Assembly: GCF_000002235.5 (NCBI RefSeq)
Contig: NW_022145594.1
Location: 18,330,412 to 18,394,411 of the forward strand
Direction: 5' to 3'
Origin: Strongylocentrotus purpuratus
Lineage: Eukaryota > Echinodermata > Echinoidea > Camarodonta > Strongylocentrotidae
Length of the DNA: 64,000 bases
Below the pieces are notes generated by a model. It saw only the letters and a list, made by a program, of their open reading frames with translations, searched no databases and was not told the DNA's origin. Made by a program: the position numbers and the translations under genes. Numbering within the stretch: position 1 is the stretch's first letter; every line of letters begins with the position of its first letter. This document shows positions 1-11,216 of the stretch, one piece after another.

Positions 1-14
1 TTTGATATCAATTT

Positions 15-361
15 CTGTGCGATTTCTGTCAAATGAGTTTCAGGTTTTAATTGCCGACTACATTGTGAGTAAAAAAGGGATTACACCTACAAAATTGCTA
101 ATTATTAAAAAAAAAAAAAAAATCATCTATGAACAGTAAATTATTATACATCTCCTGTTCATCTAAGCGTGTACACATACCACACAAAAATGATGCCGAA
201 TGATTTGGGATAAAACAGTCTTTCATAAGATGTATAATAATTTACTAATCATGGATGATTTTTTAAAAATAATTAGCAATTTTCTAGGTGTAAACTTATT
301 TTTTGACTCACACTGTAGTTGGCAATTAAAACCTGAAACTCATTAAACAGAAACCGCACAG
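15..361. mobile_element. Fold-back (palindromic) MITE
   Basis: The two halves are inverted copies: about 15-158 pairs with about 222-361 around a loop of roughly 60 bases. The outer ends match as CTGTGCG and CGCACAG, and long inner stretches also match, for example TTTTAATTGCC against GGCAATTAAAA. No ORF is present, so this is a non-autonomous element. No convincing target duplication was seen and the transposase family cannot be assigned. Confidence 0.75.
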
Positions 362-773
362 TAGTAGGCCTATTATATCTAATGTCGGTGTTAACTACCA
401 CTTGAAATCAATTTTCAAGTATAACCGTTAACATTTCTTATTTAGTTTTTTGCGTGTCATTTAATCACTTGTAAATGTTTAAATGTTCATCCAAAAATGC
501 AATATGAATTTTGGTTTCGTCTGAACACATTCATAATTGTTTCCCAAAACTTTATTTTAGTTTTGGTTACTAATTTAGAATATGATAACCACAATTTTTT
601 GAAGGAAAGCAAAATTCGGAGCGCTTACTTTGAGGCTGACCGTCTGCAGCAAAGGATACAAATTTGTTAATGCATCATTCTATGAGCTTGTGTTAGCATA
701 TGATATTCAAGAGCGATATATTATCATTAGACAAAGGTCTACTTTACTTTTTCAGAGGTGATATATTGACGTC
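362..773. other. Upstream region of the Toll-like receptor
   Basis: AT-rich DNA without an ORF. It must carry the promoter and 5' UTR of the receptor that starts at 774, but I see no convincing TATA or initiator. A perfect TGACGTCA (CRE palindrome) occupies 767-774 and shares its last base with the start codon. An in-frame TGA at 759-761 closes the reading frame upstream. Confidence 0.5.
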
Positions 774-3449
774 ATGGCAAACGGCTCAATCTTGTACCCG
801 TTGCTCGTCGCTTGTCTCCTCGTCAGCTCGTCCTTTCAATCTTTACATCGACACGATAAAGATTCGGCGATGACATTCTTAACCCTGGACATGGATAAAT
901 CTTTCCATGGATGTGATCAGAACCTTGAACTGAAAACGGCTTCTTGCCGCAATAAAGGCCTGGATACTGTTCCCCAGAATCTTTCTGAGGATACCGAGGA
1001 CCTTGACTTGTTTTTTAACAACATCACCAAACTCTTGAATTCCTCGTTTGAAGTATACCCTCTAATCAACTCCTTGGACATTTCTTTGAACGATGTAAGA
1101 GCCATAGAATCCGCCGCTTTTCACCCCCTCAAGGGCTTAGTATACCTGTTTCTATCACAAAACCCACGTCTTGTGCTTCCAGCAACAGGCGTCTTCATGA
1201 TGTCTTCACAGCTTTCCTTTCTCGATTTAGGGTCTTCAAACTTGAAGTCGCTCCCCAATGACACTCTAAAATGGAGTCCACATCTAGATACTGTAGTTCT
1301 GTCCGCCAACCAGCTCACCTCCATCAATGTAAGTTCTTGTGGCATGGCCGACGATGTAACCATGGTTGTTAATCGACTACAACACCTTACGGCGAGATAT
1401 TTTACCTTTGTGTGCCACACTGATACTCTAGATCTTTCAGGAAATCCTATTCAATCAGTAGACCCTGATGTGATCGCATCACTACATGTTCGCTCTTTGA
1501 TACTAGGTAAATATGCACATACTTTTAGCTACGAGGTGTTGGCGAACATCATCCTCGGAATATCAAAATCAGACATCGAACGGCTTAGAATCGAGCACGG
1601 TTCTGTTGGTGCATTTCCCAACGGCTTATTTGATCCACTGCGCAATTCTTCTCTCTCTGTTCTGAGTTTCATTATGTGCGACCTGAATAGCCTCCAACCT
1701 TTAGTCTTCTCCAATTTGACAAAACTCAAACAACTCAGTTTAAGTAGTAACAACCTCCCCATAAACGAAATTCAACCAGACTTTTTCGAGGGCATGAATT
1801 CATTAAAGGTACTGACAATCAACAACAACCAATTAAGAAAAATAAATCCTCACGATCAGACTTGGACAGTGGACTTATCGAAGTTGGACTTATCCGGTAA
1901 TCTGTTTGCAGAAATATCTACATCTGCATTTCGCGGGTTAGGAAATTTAACTTTCTTAGACATGAGCTCGAACGAATACCTTTCTGTCTTTCAGCTGACG
2001 GCCTTTTTAGGCCTTGACAATATTCAAACGATTGATTTGAGCGGAAGTTGTATATTTGTTCTGGAATTGAACACCCCGATATTAAGGTCACTTTCCCTAA
2101 ACTCTCTTCGTTCAGACTCGCTTCCTTTGCAACCAGGAAATTCCTTTCAATATTTACAATCCCTCGTTAGTTTACACATGGAAGACTCTAAACTTTTATT
2201 ATTTGACATATGGAATGAAGATAGAAACGCGTCTCTTTTCGATGGACTTTTGAATCTTAACCATTTGGACTTGAGTAGTAACCCTGGCCTTAGTCATAGA
2301 GGTGATTTACCGCCAGGGATATTTCGGCAACTCTATGTTTTACAAGAGCTTTATCTAGACTACTGCGAAATTAGAAATCTACATTCTCTTGTTTTCTCGG
2401 GGTTGGAATCTCTTAAGAAGTTGAGTTTAGAAGGAAACTACATCAAGCATACCCATGGTGATGTATTGTCGGGGTTGGGTCAAATAAAAAGTATCAACTT
2501 TGAAGGAAACCTTATCTCATACTTGGAGGAGCAAATGTTCTCAAATAACTGGAACCTCACAAATCTTTCCTTGGCCAACAACAGATTAACACGCCTTAAT
2601 GAAAGCACTTTCAAGCCGATCTTTTCCTCCATTTCATTACTTGATCTATCAATGAACCCAATTGTTTGTAACTGTAATCTGAAATGGCTTATAGATTGGG
2701 TACATAAATCTTTACGCCTGAAATACGAGTACAATACTTTTTGTTCGTCAGCATCTCTGGAGCCTCTTCGTGAGAAACCCCTGCTTGATTTTGATCCAAA
2801 TGAACTCTGTGTAATAAACAATAGTCTATTCTTTCTGATTCCCCTTGCCTCCATTAGTTTGGTTGTAATGAGCGTGATGTTGTATTACTACCGATGGCAG
2901 TTGAGGTACAAACTCTTTCTCTTGAAACTGGCCGTCCTGTGTTGGAAAGAGATGCGGGACGCACGAGACCACAATGACTACGAGTTTGACGTGAACATCA
3001 TTTTCTACGACGATGACGAAGAATGGATTCGCGAACAGCTCCGACCGGCTCTCGAAGAACGGCTTCCACAGTTTCAGAGGAACGTCTTTGGTGACGATGA
3101 CCTTGTGTTGGGTATGCATTACTTAGATTCCGTCGATTACGTGGTGAGCCATAGTTACAAGACTATCATATTGCTTAGCAGAGCTGCTGTGCACGACCAC
3201 TGGTTCATACTCAAGTTCCGTACGGCTATGGACCACGTAAGTGACACTCTGACTGAATTCGTAGTCGTGGTCTTCCTCGAAGATATCCCAGATAATGAAA
3301 TGCCATTCTTGGCGAGGTTGTACCTCAGTGATGGCAGACCCTATGTTCAGTGGACTGAGAACGTGAGAGGACAAGAATATTTCTGGGATGAATTGACCAA
3401 AAATCTGACACTTAATCTAAGGACGAATGACTTGATACCGAATGAGTAG
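774..3449 (+). CDS. Toll-like receptor, single exon, single cysteine cluster type
   Basis: This is a type I membrane receptor of 891 residues that should sense microbial or endogenous ligands and signal through TIR adaptors. In order: hydrophobic signal peptide (about 1-25); a cysteine pair C47/C58 as a short LRR N-cap; leucine-rich repeats to about 625; one LRR C-terminal cap (C632, C634 to C679); a transmembrane helix (about 685-706); and a cytoplasmic TIR domain (about 736-880). Only one juxtamembrane cysteine cluster is present, the vertebrate-like arrangement. TIR box 3 is kept (F870-W871). Box 1 is divergent, and box 2 reads GDDDLVLG (773-780) with Leu779 where most TLRs have proline. 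The ATG at 774 is the first after an in-frame stop, and no intron is needed. Large families of intronless TLRs are typical of sea urchins. The family call is secure; the ligand and signalling output are not known. Confidence 0.96.
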   Translation: MANGSILYPLLVACLLVSSSFQSLHRHDKDSAMTFLTLDMDKSFHGCDQNLELKTASCRNKGLDTVPQNLSEDTEDLDLFFNNITKLLNSSFEVYPLINSLDISLNDVRAIESAAFHPLKGLVYLFLSQNPRLVLPATGVFMMSSQLSFLDLGSSNLKSLPNDTLKWSPHLDTVVLSANQLTSINVSSCGMADDVTMVVNRLQHLTARYFTFVCHTDTLDLSGNPIQSVDPDVIASLHVRSLILGKYAHTFSYEVLANIILGISKSDIERLRIEHGSVGAFPNGLFDPLRNSSLSVLSFIMCDLNSLQPLVFSNLTKLKQLSLSSNNLPINEIQPDFFEGMNSLKVLTINNNQLRKINPHDQTWTVDLSKLDLSGNLFAEISTSAFRGLGNLTFLDMSSNEYLSVFQLTAFLGLDNIQTIDLSGSCIFVLELNTPILRSLSLNSLRSDSLPLQPGNSFQYLQSLVSLHMEDSKLLLFDIWNEDRNASLFDGLLNLNHLDLSSNPGLSHRGDLPPGIFRQLYVLQELYLDYCEIRNLHSLVFSGLESLKKLSLEGNYIKHTHGDVLSGLGQIKSINFEGNLISYLEEQMFSNNWNLTNLSLANNRLTRLNESTFKPIFSSISLLDLSMNPIVCNCNLKWLIDWVHKSLRLKYEYNTFCSSASLEPLREKPLLDFDPNELCVINNSLFFLIPLASISLVVMSVMLYYYRWQLRYKLFLLKLAVLCWKEMRDARDHNDYEFDVNIIFYDDDEEWIREQLRPALEERLPQFQRNVFGDDDLVLGMHYLDSVDYVVSHSYKTIILLSRAAVHDHWFILKFRTAMDHVSDTLTEFVVVVFLEDIPDNEMPFLARLYLSDGRPYVQWTENVRGQEYFWDELTKNLTLNLRTNDLIPNE

Positions 3450-3494
3450 CAGTCATGTCGGAATATATAGAGATATGTGCGATGGTGTCAGTAA

Positions 3495-3897
3495 CAGGGC
3501 CGATTTTACCGGCCCGGGCCCCCCTAGCCCCCCTAAAACGTAAAAACATAGGATAGGAGCGTACATTTTTACCTTTAAAAAAGAAAAAAGAAAAAAAAAG
3601 CGGCCCCCTGACCTCCCCTAAACAAAATAAGAAAAATAAAGAAAAATATTATTTTTTTTAATTTTGCCCCCCCCCCCAAAAAAAAAAAGACAAAAGAAAT
3701 TAGTGGTCCTCCTCACAACATCCCCCCCGCTTATTGACTGGCCGGTTTAGTCGGCGCAAAAAAGTTCCCTCAAAAACTGGACCAAAAAATATTAAAATTG
3801 CTCTTAGCCCCCGACCCCCCCCCCCCCCGCTTATTCGCCGCTAAATATTTTCTCAAGATTGTGGCCCCTCTCTTTCCGCCGGATGGATCCGCCCCTG
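3495..3897. mobile_element. Non-autonomous DNA transposon with terminal inverted repeats
   Basis: The left end begins CAGGGCCGATTTTACCGGC. The reverse complement of the right end reads CAGGGGCGGATCCATCCGGC, an imperfect inverted repeat. TCAGTAA occurs directly before the element (3488-3494) and again one base after it (3899-3905), which looks like a target-site duplication of 7-8 bp. The inside is C-rich with poly-C runs and has no ORF. An AATAAA at 3635-3640 could serve the upstream TLR transcript. Related sequence lies in the opposite orientation at 61.9-62.3 kb. Confidence 0.65.
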
Positions 3898-3904
3898 ATC
3901 AGTA

Positions 3905-4250
3905 ATGATAGTGGTAGCAGTAGTAGTAGTAGTAGTAGCAGTGTTAAAAGTTGTAGTGGTAGTAGTAGTAGTAGTAGTTGTTGCAACAGTAACAGCAGTA
4001 GTAATAGTAGGAATTCGTAGTAGTGGTAGTAATATTAGTAGTCGTAGTAGTATTAGTAGTATTATAATCACCCTACTTATATTGTTACTATTATACTACT
4101 ATCATCATATTGTTTTCTTGATATTAATAGTCACTATCATCAGTATCATTATCATCTTTATCCTTCAATAACATCATCGTCATTAGTACTATTTTATTGA
4201 TATCATCGCCAACATCATCACCATCATCACCATTATCATTGTTGTTATTG
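3905..4250. repeat. Trinucleotide microsatellite (AGT/ATC type)
   Basis: AGT and GTA triplets run from 3905 to about 4065. They then decay into an ATC/ATT-rich tract to about 4250. Low-complexity ORFs on both strands here are products of the repeat. Confidence 0.85.
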
Positions 4251-4816
4251 ATGTTGCTTCTTTTAAAGGTATACATGAAATAACAATATGTTAAACAATC
4301 AGTAAGTTAGTTTGCAATCATGTCGACTTAACATGTGTTCTCGTGGTATGGTGGCTTTATCACATGGTTGGATGCAAATCGCTATAGTACTTGTATCGAC
4401 AGTTTCTTTCTATGCATTTAAAGAGAAGGTTGAGTTCTGGGGAGAGGTGAACAATAATTTGTGAGCGTTTTCATTGTTATTTATATGCAAGTATGGAAGA
4501 TAATCACAGAAAAAATTGTTCCCTGAAGAGCATGGCTCTTCAAATGCCTTCCTATTTTAAATATAATTGAACAGCTTAAAAATGTGGGCCTCATTTTATG
4601 CCACATGTTTGTGTAGTCCCATATACATCTTTTTGTGTACATTGCTTGTTACTTTTACCGAGACTGGGCGAAATTTCTTATCAATTGCACTTGCAGTACA
4701 CACCAATACTTATATGCTACATGCCCAACTATATCTGATTGATTCCACATCGTTTCTTTCACAATACAATCGCATGACCAGAACCCAACTTTATCTTTAA
4801 CTATTTCTATATTTCT
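4251..4816. other. Intergenic, nothing recognised
   Basis: No repeat structure or credible coding potential seen. A 77-codon ORF (4567-4800) has no recognisable domain and ordinary AT-rich composition, so it was not called. Confidence 0.4.
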
Positions 4817-4819
4817 CTA

Positions 4820-5172
4820 AGGCTAAGCGCACATTACACGATCTGATGCGATCCGACTTAGGAAAAATGTACAACAGCATTTTATATGAACATTCCAACA
4901 CGAAAAATCTTGATGATTGAGGCTCTGTTTATCCATGTAATGTAGAGAAAAAGGTAAATCGGCTCAGAATCTTAGTGACGTCATACCAGTAATACGATTG
5001 TCTACGATTTGAAGTCGATTCAGAATTAATTGTGGCTAATAGGCTAAGAGGCACTGCAATGTAAATCAGCAAAACGTTCTTTGTTTAAATTTCATAACTA
5101 TATAAATATTTGTCATTGCTTCAAGAATCTGATCGCAGTCGGATCATTTAGTGTACACCGGTAAGTGTAAGT
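4820..5172. mobile_element. Degenerate inverted-repeat MITE
   Basis: The left end (GGCTAAGCGCACATTACACG at about 4820) matches the reverse complement of the right end near 5148-5172 with several mismatches; the shared core is GATC...GTGTAATGTGCGC-like. TAA lies next to both ends, which would fit a PIF/Harbinger-type 3-bp target duplication. The arms are weak, so this is an old copy. Confidence 0.4.
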
Positions 5173-5761
5173 GTAATTGTACATATTTGTGAAGAAGAGA
5201 ATCTCTTCAAGATAATACCTCAAATTCCATGAAACCTCTTTAACGACGACTTTTTCTGTAGACTATGGTTTGGAACATAACATGAGGAGTTATATTGACG
5301 ATTCGATGTAAAACTTAAGGGTTTTTCTCATTGTGTTATCGGCTGTTTTTACAAAATTGTGTCTTAAAACTCTCAGTGTCAATAAGATTCCCTCAAGAAT
5401 ACTGATCTCTGAAAATATATAAATTTCCGCCAACGAAAATTTCGAACATGAATGCTTTATACATGTATATAGTAGATTTCTGTAAATTTTGCCAGTCATA
5501 ACAATTGTTTTGCATGTTTTCAATAAAATTTGTAATACTTCACACATACTTTTACATTGTTGTATGATAGTTCACCTTTTCAGTGTAAAACGCTCTGTCA
5601 AATGAAAATAATATAGATTTACAGCGAAATTAATGTGTACCTGCGTTTCTCACAATTCAGACGAAAAGGTCACAACTATGGATGTTCGGAGCGAGAAAGG
5701 AGAAGGATGTGATGTCTCAGTCTAATTTGAGCGTTTCTAAACATAATAATCAGCATTTTAT
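5173..5761. other. Intergenic, nothing recognised
   Basis: AT-rich, with no supported gene. The 85-codon minus-strand ORF at 5290-5547 shows no domain. Confidence 0.35.
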
Positions 5762-6172
5762 AGAGTGGTGAAGTGTGACGTCATCAAAAATCTATTTTTA
5801 GAATTTCTCAATTTTTTCTCCATTTTCCGAAAGAGCATCAAAAATAGTGTCCGAATGTCGAAAACCCAATTGAATATATTAAGTATTGGCTGAGATATGA
5901 TCATCTGAATAAATATATGTCCTACGGGAATCCGTGTTATAGTGCTCTAGTTCATAACATAAGGAACCAGAGCACCATAACACTAAGTTCCTATAGGACA
6001 TATATTTATTCAGATGGTCATATCTCAGCCAATACTTAACATATTCGATTGGTTTTCTACATTCGGACATTATTTTTGATGCTCTTTTGGAAAATGAAGA
6101 CAAATTTGAGAATTTCTAATAGATATTTTTAAAAATAGATTTTTAGGATGTTACAGCTTCGGCACTCTTAAC
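5762..6172. mobile_element. Long fold-back MITE
   Basis: Two arms of about 190 bp are inverted copies of each other. The best-kept parts are the GTCCTA...ATATATTTATTCAGAT blocks near the centre and the terminal AGAGTGGTGAAG / CTTCGGCACTCT. The loop is centred at about 5950. There is no ORF with a recognisable product; the minus-strand ORF at 5879-6103 simply reads through the palindrome. Confidence 0.8.
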
Positions 6173-6194
6173 ACTATCTAAGTAAATGACCTCT

Positions 6195-6341
6195 GCCCTG
6201 TTTCATATAACGTTTGATTAATAACAAATGCTATAGTTCTATGACAAACTTGCTCTCGGTCAATCAAATGCCACGATTTCAGTAACTTATAAAAGTTTTT
6301 TCTAACTTGTTATTGTTGACAGGCTTTATGAAACATTCCCC
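6195..6341. mobile_element. Short inverted-repeat MITE
   Basis: The ends pair imperfectly: CCCTGTTTCATATAACG on the left against GGAATGTTTCATAAAGCC (reverse complement of the right end), followed by matching AATAACAA blocks. About 147 bp, non-coding. The TGTTTCAYA terminus resembles the better-preserved element at 18.0-18.3 kb. Confidence 0.55.
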
Positions 6342-6565
6342 AGGTTCCCTCTTTTTGTCGATTAATGTAAGAACTTGAAGAGAAAGTGAAAACCTGAAAA
6401 TTTAAGAAAGAAAGTGTTTAGAAATACGAGAAATGGAAAACTAGCAGTGTTGACTTTTTGTAACGAACTTACAAAAGATAGTTATGGAATGAGGGGGATT
6501 TCCTTCTTAAAGCCAGGAAAATTTAGGACATTATTTTACCCGGAAATAGGAACATTAATACATGT

Positions 6566-7207
6566 GGGGGGGGGGGGGAGGGGAGCAGATAGTAAAAAAG
6601 AGGAAACTAATTTGTTTATCAGATGACATTAGCATTACTACTCCCCAATTCTATATACCTCTACTAGAGCCATGGAGATTAAAAAAAAAATCTAGTCATG
6701 TCATCTACTGTTGACATTAAAACATGAAGGCTTATTCTTTGATGCCTTGATCAAATTCTATACAAAATTGTCTGTAATAATTTTTGTTCAATCTCTTCCT
6801 GAAAGGATATCTGCTCGCTATGCATGTAATTATATCAGGCTGGCGGAAAAGTGTTCGATACTTCGAACCCCGCAACCCAATCCCATCTAGTTACACGTTC
6901 GTACATGACTCCATGAATGTTATCAGCATAATTTGGAAGAGATAGAACATGATATCAAGAGAAGGAGAAATGGATTGGGAGAGAAAGGGAAAGAGAGGGG
7001 AGGTAGATGGTGTAGAGAAAAACAGATACAGAGAGAATATAGAGGTGAAATATAGAGAATGATATGATGAGAAGGAGAGATTGAAAGAGAGAGAAAGAGA
7101 AGGGGAGTCTACTGGAGAGAGACGGCGGAGAGGGAGAGAGAGGCAGAGAGAGAGAGAGAGAGAGGAGAAGGAGAGAGAGATGGCAGAGAGAGAAAGAAGA
7201 GAGAAAT

Positions 7208-7277
<70 letters not shown>

Positions 7278-7348
7278 TTAGAGAGAGAGAGGGAGAGAGA
7301 GAGAGAGAGGCAGATAGAGAGAGAGAGGCAGATGGTAGAGAGTGAAGA

Positions 7349-7408
<60 letters not shown>

Positions 7409-7454
7409 GGAGAGAGAGAGAGAGAGAGATGAGGGAAAGGGGGGGGGGGGGGGG
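6566..7454. repeat. Poly-G run and long (GA)n tract ending in poly-G
   Basis: A G-run lies at about 6566-6581. From about 6955 the sequence becomes GA-rich, and from about 7135 to 7430 it is nearly pure (GA)n with interruptions, ending in a run of about 14 G at 7440-7453. ORFs here encode Arg/Glu or Ser/Leu repeats and are not genes. Confidence 0.9.
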
Positions 7455-9281
7455 TCAAGATGAGGATATCTGCCATAACACGTACATCATAGAGCATCGC
7501 AACATTTATCTAAATTATTCTAATAATAGGAAGAGATGAACCATTACGGCATGACGAAAGAGGGCGACATCTTATGAATATTCGATCGGCTCATTGACCC
7601 CTAGTTTCAATTTCAAATATGGGTTTTGGCCCGCACAATCAACATTTTACAATGAATGCAATGTACATACAAATCATATCTTTTAATTAATATACTCCTG
7701 ACGGAATTTCATATTTTCACATTTTTTTCCACTTACGGTGTGTTCGACATGTGTTTAGGTCATAATATATTGACATTGGACAGTTAAATAAATGAATTCA
7801 AAAACTATATAATCATATGGTCACATCATATTGATATTAGCAACTACACATCTATAATCGTACGAGACGGGGAGCGGCGTGGAGGTGCAGGGTGGCATTC
7901 CCTAAATTACAAATCTTCTAAATTTTTTCCTAATACTATTTTTTGTTTCTGTGTAGAGAATATAAAACTTTGGTCGACTGTCTTTACTGTGGAGGTAATC
8001 GAATAAAACCGTAATAAATTGATTTTTTTCTTGCTTAAATTTTGTTATCTTACCGCAGACAGAAATGGGTGTATTGGACTACACATATGTTTTATATCCA
8101 AGCTTTTCAACCATTTATAGTAATTTTTAGAATATAAGGGTCTCCACAGAGCAATACTTTTCAAGACACATTTCTACTATTATAATTTTTCAATTATTTT
8201 CTCTTTACCTTTTCGCAAGGTTCCTTTATTAGTTATCAACATAATAATTTTCACAAAAGTTCGATACACGCAGTATTCCATGACTTGCCATATAAATATT
8301 CAAACAATAAAATATTACAAAATAACCTCGGCCTCACAGCGGCATATAAGATATTAAACTTTACAAAATATAATTTGCACACCAATCCTATAACATAAAA
8401 ACAAACGAGCAAACTGAACTTATACACGCCGAAACATCAAGTAAAATGAAACACTTTTTCACGAAATTATTTGTTTAAAGATTTGTTTTCCTTTATATCT
8501 TTGCATATCATAATAAGTGCTTACACAACTTTTTCAAACAGTGGTATCTGATATTTGCATTCGGCTGAATAGGTTTCTTTTCTTACACCGATTAATATAC
8601 AATTAAAGCGTTCTGACCTCCATTCAAGCCAAACTATTATAATGGTCTTTCCAATTGGCATATCATTTTTGTTTCCATCTTTACTAGAACTAAATCATAA
8701 ATCAAATGTAGTACACTCATCACAAAATCGTAATTTCACTGTAAAATTACTGTCTCCTTTCTTCACTCGCATGTAGATATTAGAAATATTAAATTCTACC
8801 AGGAAGCGTCAGCCCTCTCGGAAAAAATGTTCCGCTAATACCTATGACCCTGTCCATAAACCCCACCAAAAGAGAACAAAACAAAACACAAACATGACAG
8901 GTATCTAACTTTAGTCACGCTACGCGATTTAATACACAAATTAATGTCTTAATATAAAATTTACCATTAGAATGGGAAGTTTTCATATGTAGCCAAAGAA
9001 AATACTGGCTCATCCGCCTCAACATTTTTGGCTCATTATGCCACTGATAATGGAATCATCAACAACGACAGCAGTAATGATACTCGTATTAACAATAACA
9101 ATATTAGTTTATAATAATAATAGTAGTGCTCAATATTTTGAAATCACATAGTTTTTAGAAAAATGAGTTAGATTACACACAAACTGGTTACAGTTTCAAC
9201 ATAGTGTAACTCATGACCATCCGATTTGTCTTTTAAACATGACGAGACTGAAAAGAATCTGGTATTGCTTAAGAAACGTCA
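7455..9281. other. Intergenic, nothing recognised
   Basis: AT-rich sequence without long ORFs, inverted repeats or tRNA-like boxes that I could identify. It may include 3' UTR of the minus-strand ORF that ends at 9282. Confidence 0.4.
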
Positions 9282-9818
9282 TTACATTGGACCATCGTCT
9301 TCATTCAGATCACTACTTTTCTTTCTAATATACCGACAATTATTGATTTCTTTCCACAAATCATTCATGGACAATCCTTCAAACTGTTCGACCTCTGACA
9401 CTGATTTGGCGCGTTCCAGTTGCTTCGTCGGTCTGGTCCGCGCGAGTTTTAGCGGATCCGTCAGTTCGTCTGCCTGCTCGCGGGTTAGTTTCCGTAGCTC
9501 CGCAATCGAACGAGGACGCCTGGCGCTTTCAGCCCCGGATCCGCTGTGCTGGTGACAGGCTGCAGCTGCGCACCCAATGCTGCTTGCACGCGCAGTCGTC
9601 CATGACGTCCGCGTATCTTGACCAATGGGAGTCGGTGATTGGGCCGTCAAAGAGCGCTGGCGCAGGAGTGCGGATCGAGCGCGTAGAAGAGGTAGGGCGC
9701 CCCCTTGTAGATTTGGGCTAGTCGGTGGTGCTTTTGGAATGTCATCAGAAGTTGCCTTGAGCTCAAACTTCCCTGGAGTTTTCCTCTTTGGGAATGAGCC
9801 TGCCCTTTTATTGTCCAT
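9282..9818 (-). CDS. Orphan ORF, 178-residue basic protein of unknown function
   Basis: I do not recognise this protein. The ORF stands out because it is markedly more GC-rich than its surroundings and keeps an open frame with varied composition. It starts at the first ATG after an in-frame TGA, with a favourable context (GGCATGG). The N-terminal half is basic and rich in Pro, Ser, Ala and Arg. The second half (about residues 100-165) looks helical and charged, with SIAELRKLTREQADEL and a later SEVEQFEGLSMNDLWKEINN stretch. It ends in an acidic tail (DLNEDDGPM). There is no signal peptide or membrane segment, so it is probably cytosolic or nuclear. It could be a single-exon gene or a terminal coding exon. 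A CpG-rich non-coding stretch is the alternative. Confidence 0.5.
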   Translation of the reverse strand: MDNKRAGSFPKRKTPGKFELKATSDDIPKAPPTSPNLQGGALPLLRARSALLRQRSLTAQSPTPIGQDTRTSWTTARASSIGCAAAACHQHSGSGAESARRPRSIAELRKLTREQADELTDPLKLARTRPTKQLERAKSVSEVEQFEGLSMNDLWKEINNCRYIRKKSSDLNEDDGPM

Positions 9819-11216
9819 GCCTCTTATTGTAACATTAACTTTGTGTCATGCAAAATAGATAGACGTCTCCCCTTCAGTTCAATTTAGTAGTAGACATACG
9901 CAATTGGAAGCTTGGGTAAACGATTCTTTTTATGTTAGCCCGCAATATAAAAAAGTGTTGACAACCTATTTCTGGAAAAGTGCACAGATTTGAGCGAATT
10001 GTTGAGTAATGCACTGTACAGATGAAAGAGCTGTATTGTTTTTGGGATTCCTTCAGGTATCTGTAAACGATAAGAGAGAAAGACTATCAATGGTAGTTTT
10101 GTTGGGGTATGATAACATTCAATTAAAATGACTTTATTGCAAACAAATCGTTGATAATATTGATGTATTCAAAGTTATATTGGTAGACGCTTTGCTCGGT
10201 TTTCCTCCAATTTTCTTTGATATGCATCATTCCATTAAACAAGTGGAAAGGGACATAGGAGCAATTTTGCTAAAGGATAAGTTTAATATTTTTCACATTA
10301 TTCCTATACTTTTAAAGATCCCTAGCTAAATTTTGTTAAGTCATAAGTAAACTTATAAAAATGAATGATAGTGCTAAAAGTGAATTGATATTGATAAGAA
10401 TTAGCTTACATTCTTAAGAATGAAACTTGTTCGTATTTTTGCTTTTATTTTTCATTTCGTACAAAATAAAGAATAAACGTGTATTTATAATTATGTAAAT
10501 TATACTGTTTTAAATTATACACTAGTGTTTAAAACACAATGTATATCAATGTGCAATTCATTATGTAACTGCGATGCATGATTCAATAAATAATATAACA
10601 TATCATTGAAGGCCCTTTTGTTAATAAGCCTAATTTATTTAAAATGAAACAAAGGCCAACGAATGTTTTAAAGACATTCTCTTCTGTAATCGAGGATATA
10701 CATCGTGTAAGAATTAAATGCACTATGGGTTTGTAAATAATTAAAATACAAAGTAGAATCAAAATCAAAATCAAATAGCAGAACATCAAATTAGAGGAAA
10801 GGAGAGGGTCCAATAAGTTATGTACCCTACATTTAATCATTGACAGGTAGTTATGACCATTTATAACGATCGCAAGTATTTTCGAAAAATCAAGTCAAGG
10901 AAAATTTGAAGACCCTATTGTACATCCCATATAAATCATATTCGGGTTACGTAATACGTCATTTTCATGTTCGCACATCTCATTAAGGTAACGCACAAGG
11001 CTATTCGAAACCGCCTTAGGCTGATTTTCCGGGAGTAGTTTTTATACTCGAAAACCACGGTTTAACACTCCAATTATATTTATTAGAAGTACATAATGTA
11101 GGAAAACTATAATCATTTATGAATTTATTTGAAAATAATCATAGTTATGCTCAATATTATCATTACCAAATCATCACTGTATTGATTGAATCAAGTTGTT
11201 ATTCTGAAGGTTAGGA
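9819..11216. other. Intergenic, nothing recognised
   Basis: AT-rich with short scattered ORFs only. The first few hundred bases would be the upstream region of the minus-strand ORF that ends at 9818; no clear core promoter was seen. Confidence 0.35.

Noticed and set aside
917..3374. Minus-strand ORFs under the TLR gene
   Set aside because: They are shadows of a strongly supported plus-strand coding frame.
6955..7539. ORFs of 65-180 codons in the GA tract
   Set aside because: They encode only Ser/Leu or Arg/Glu repeats dictated by (GA)n; microsatellite artefacts.
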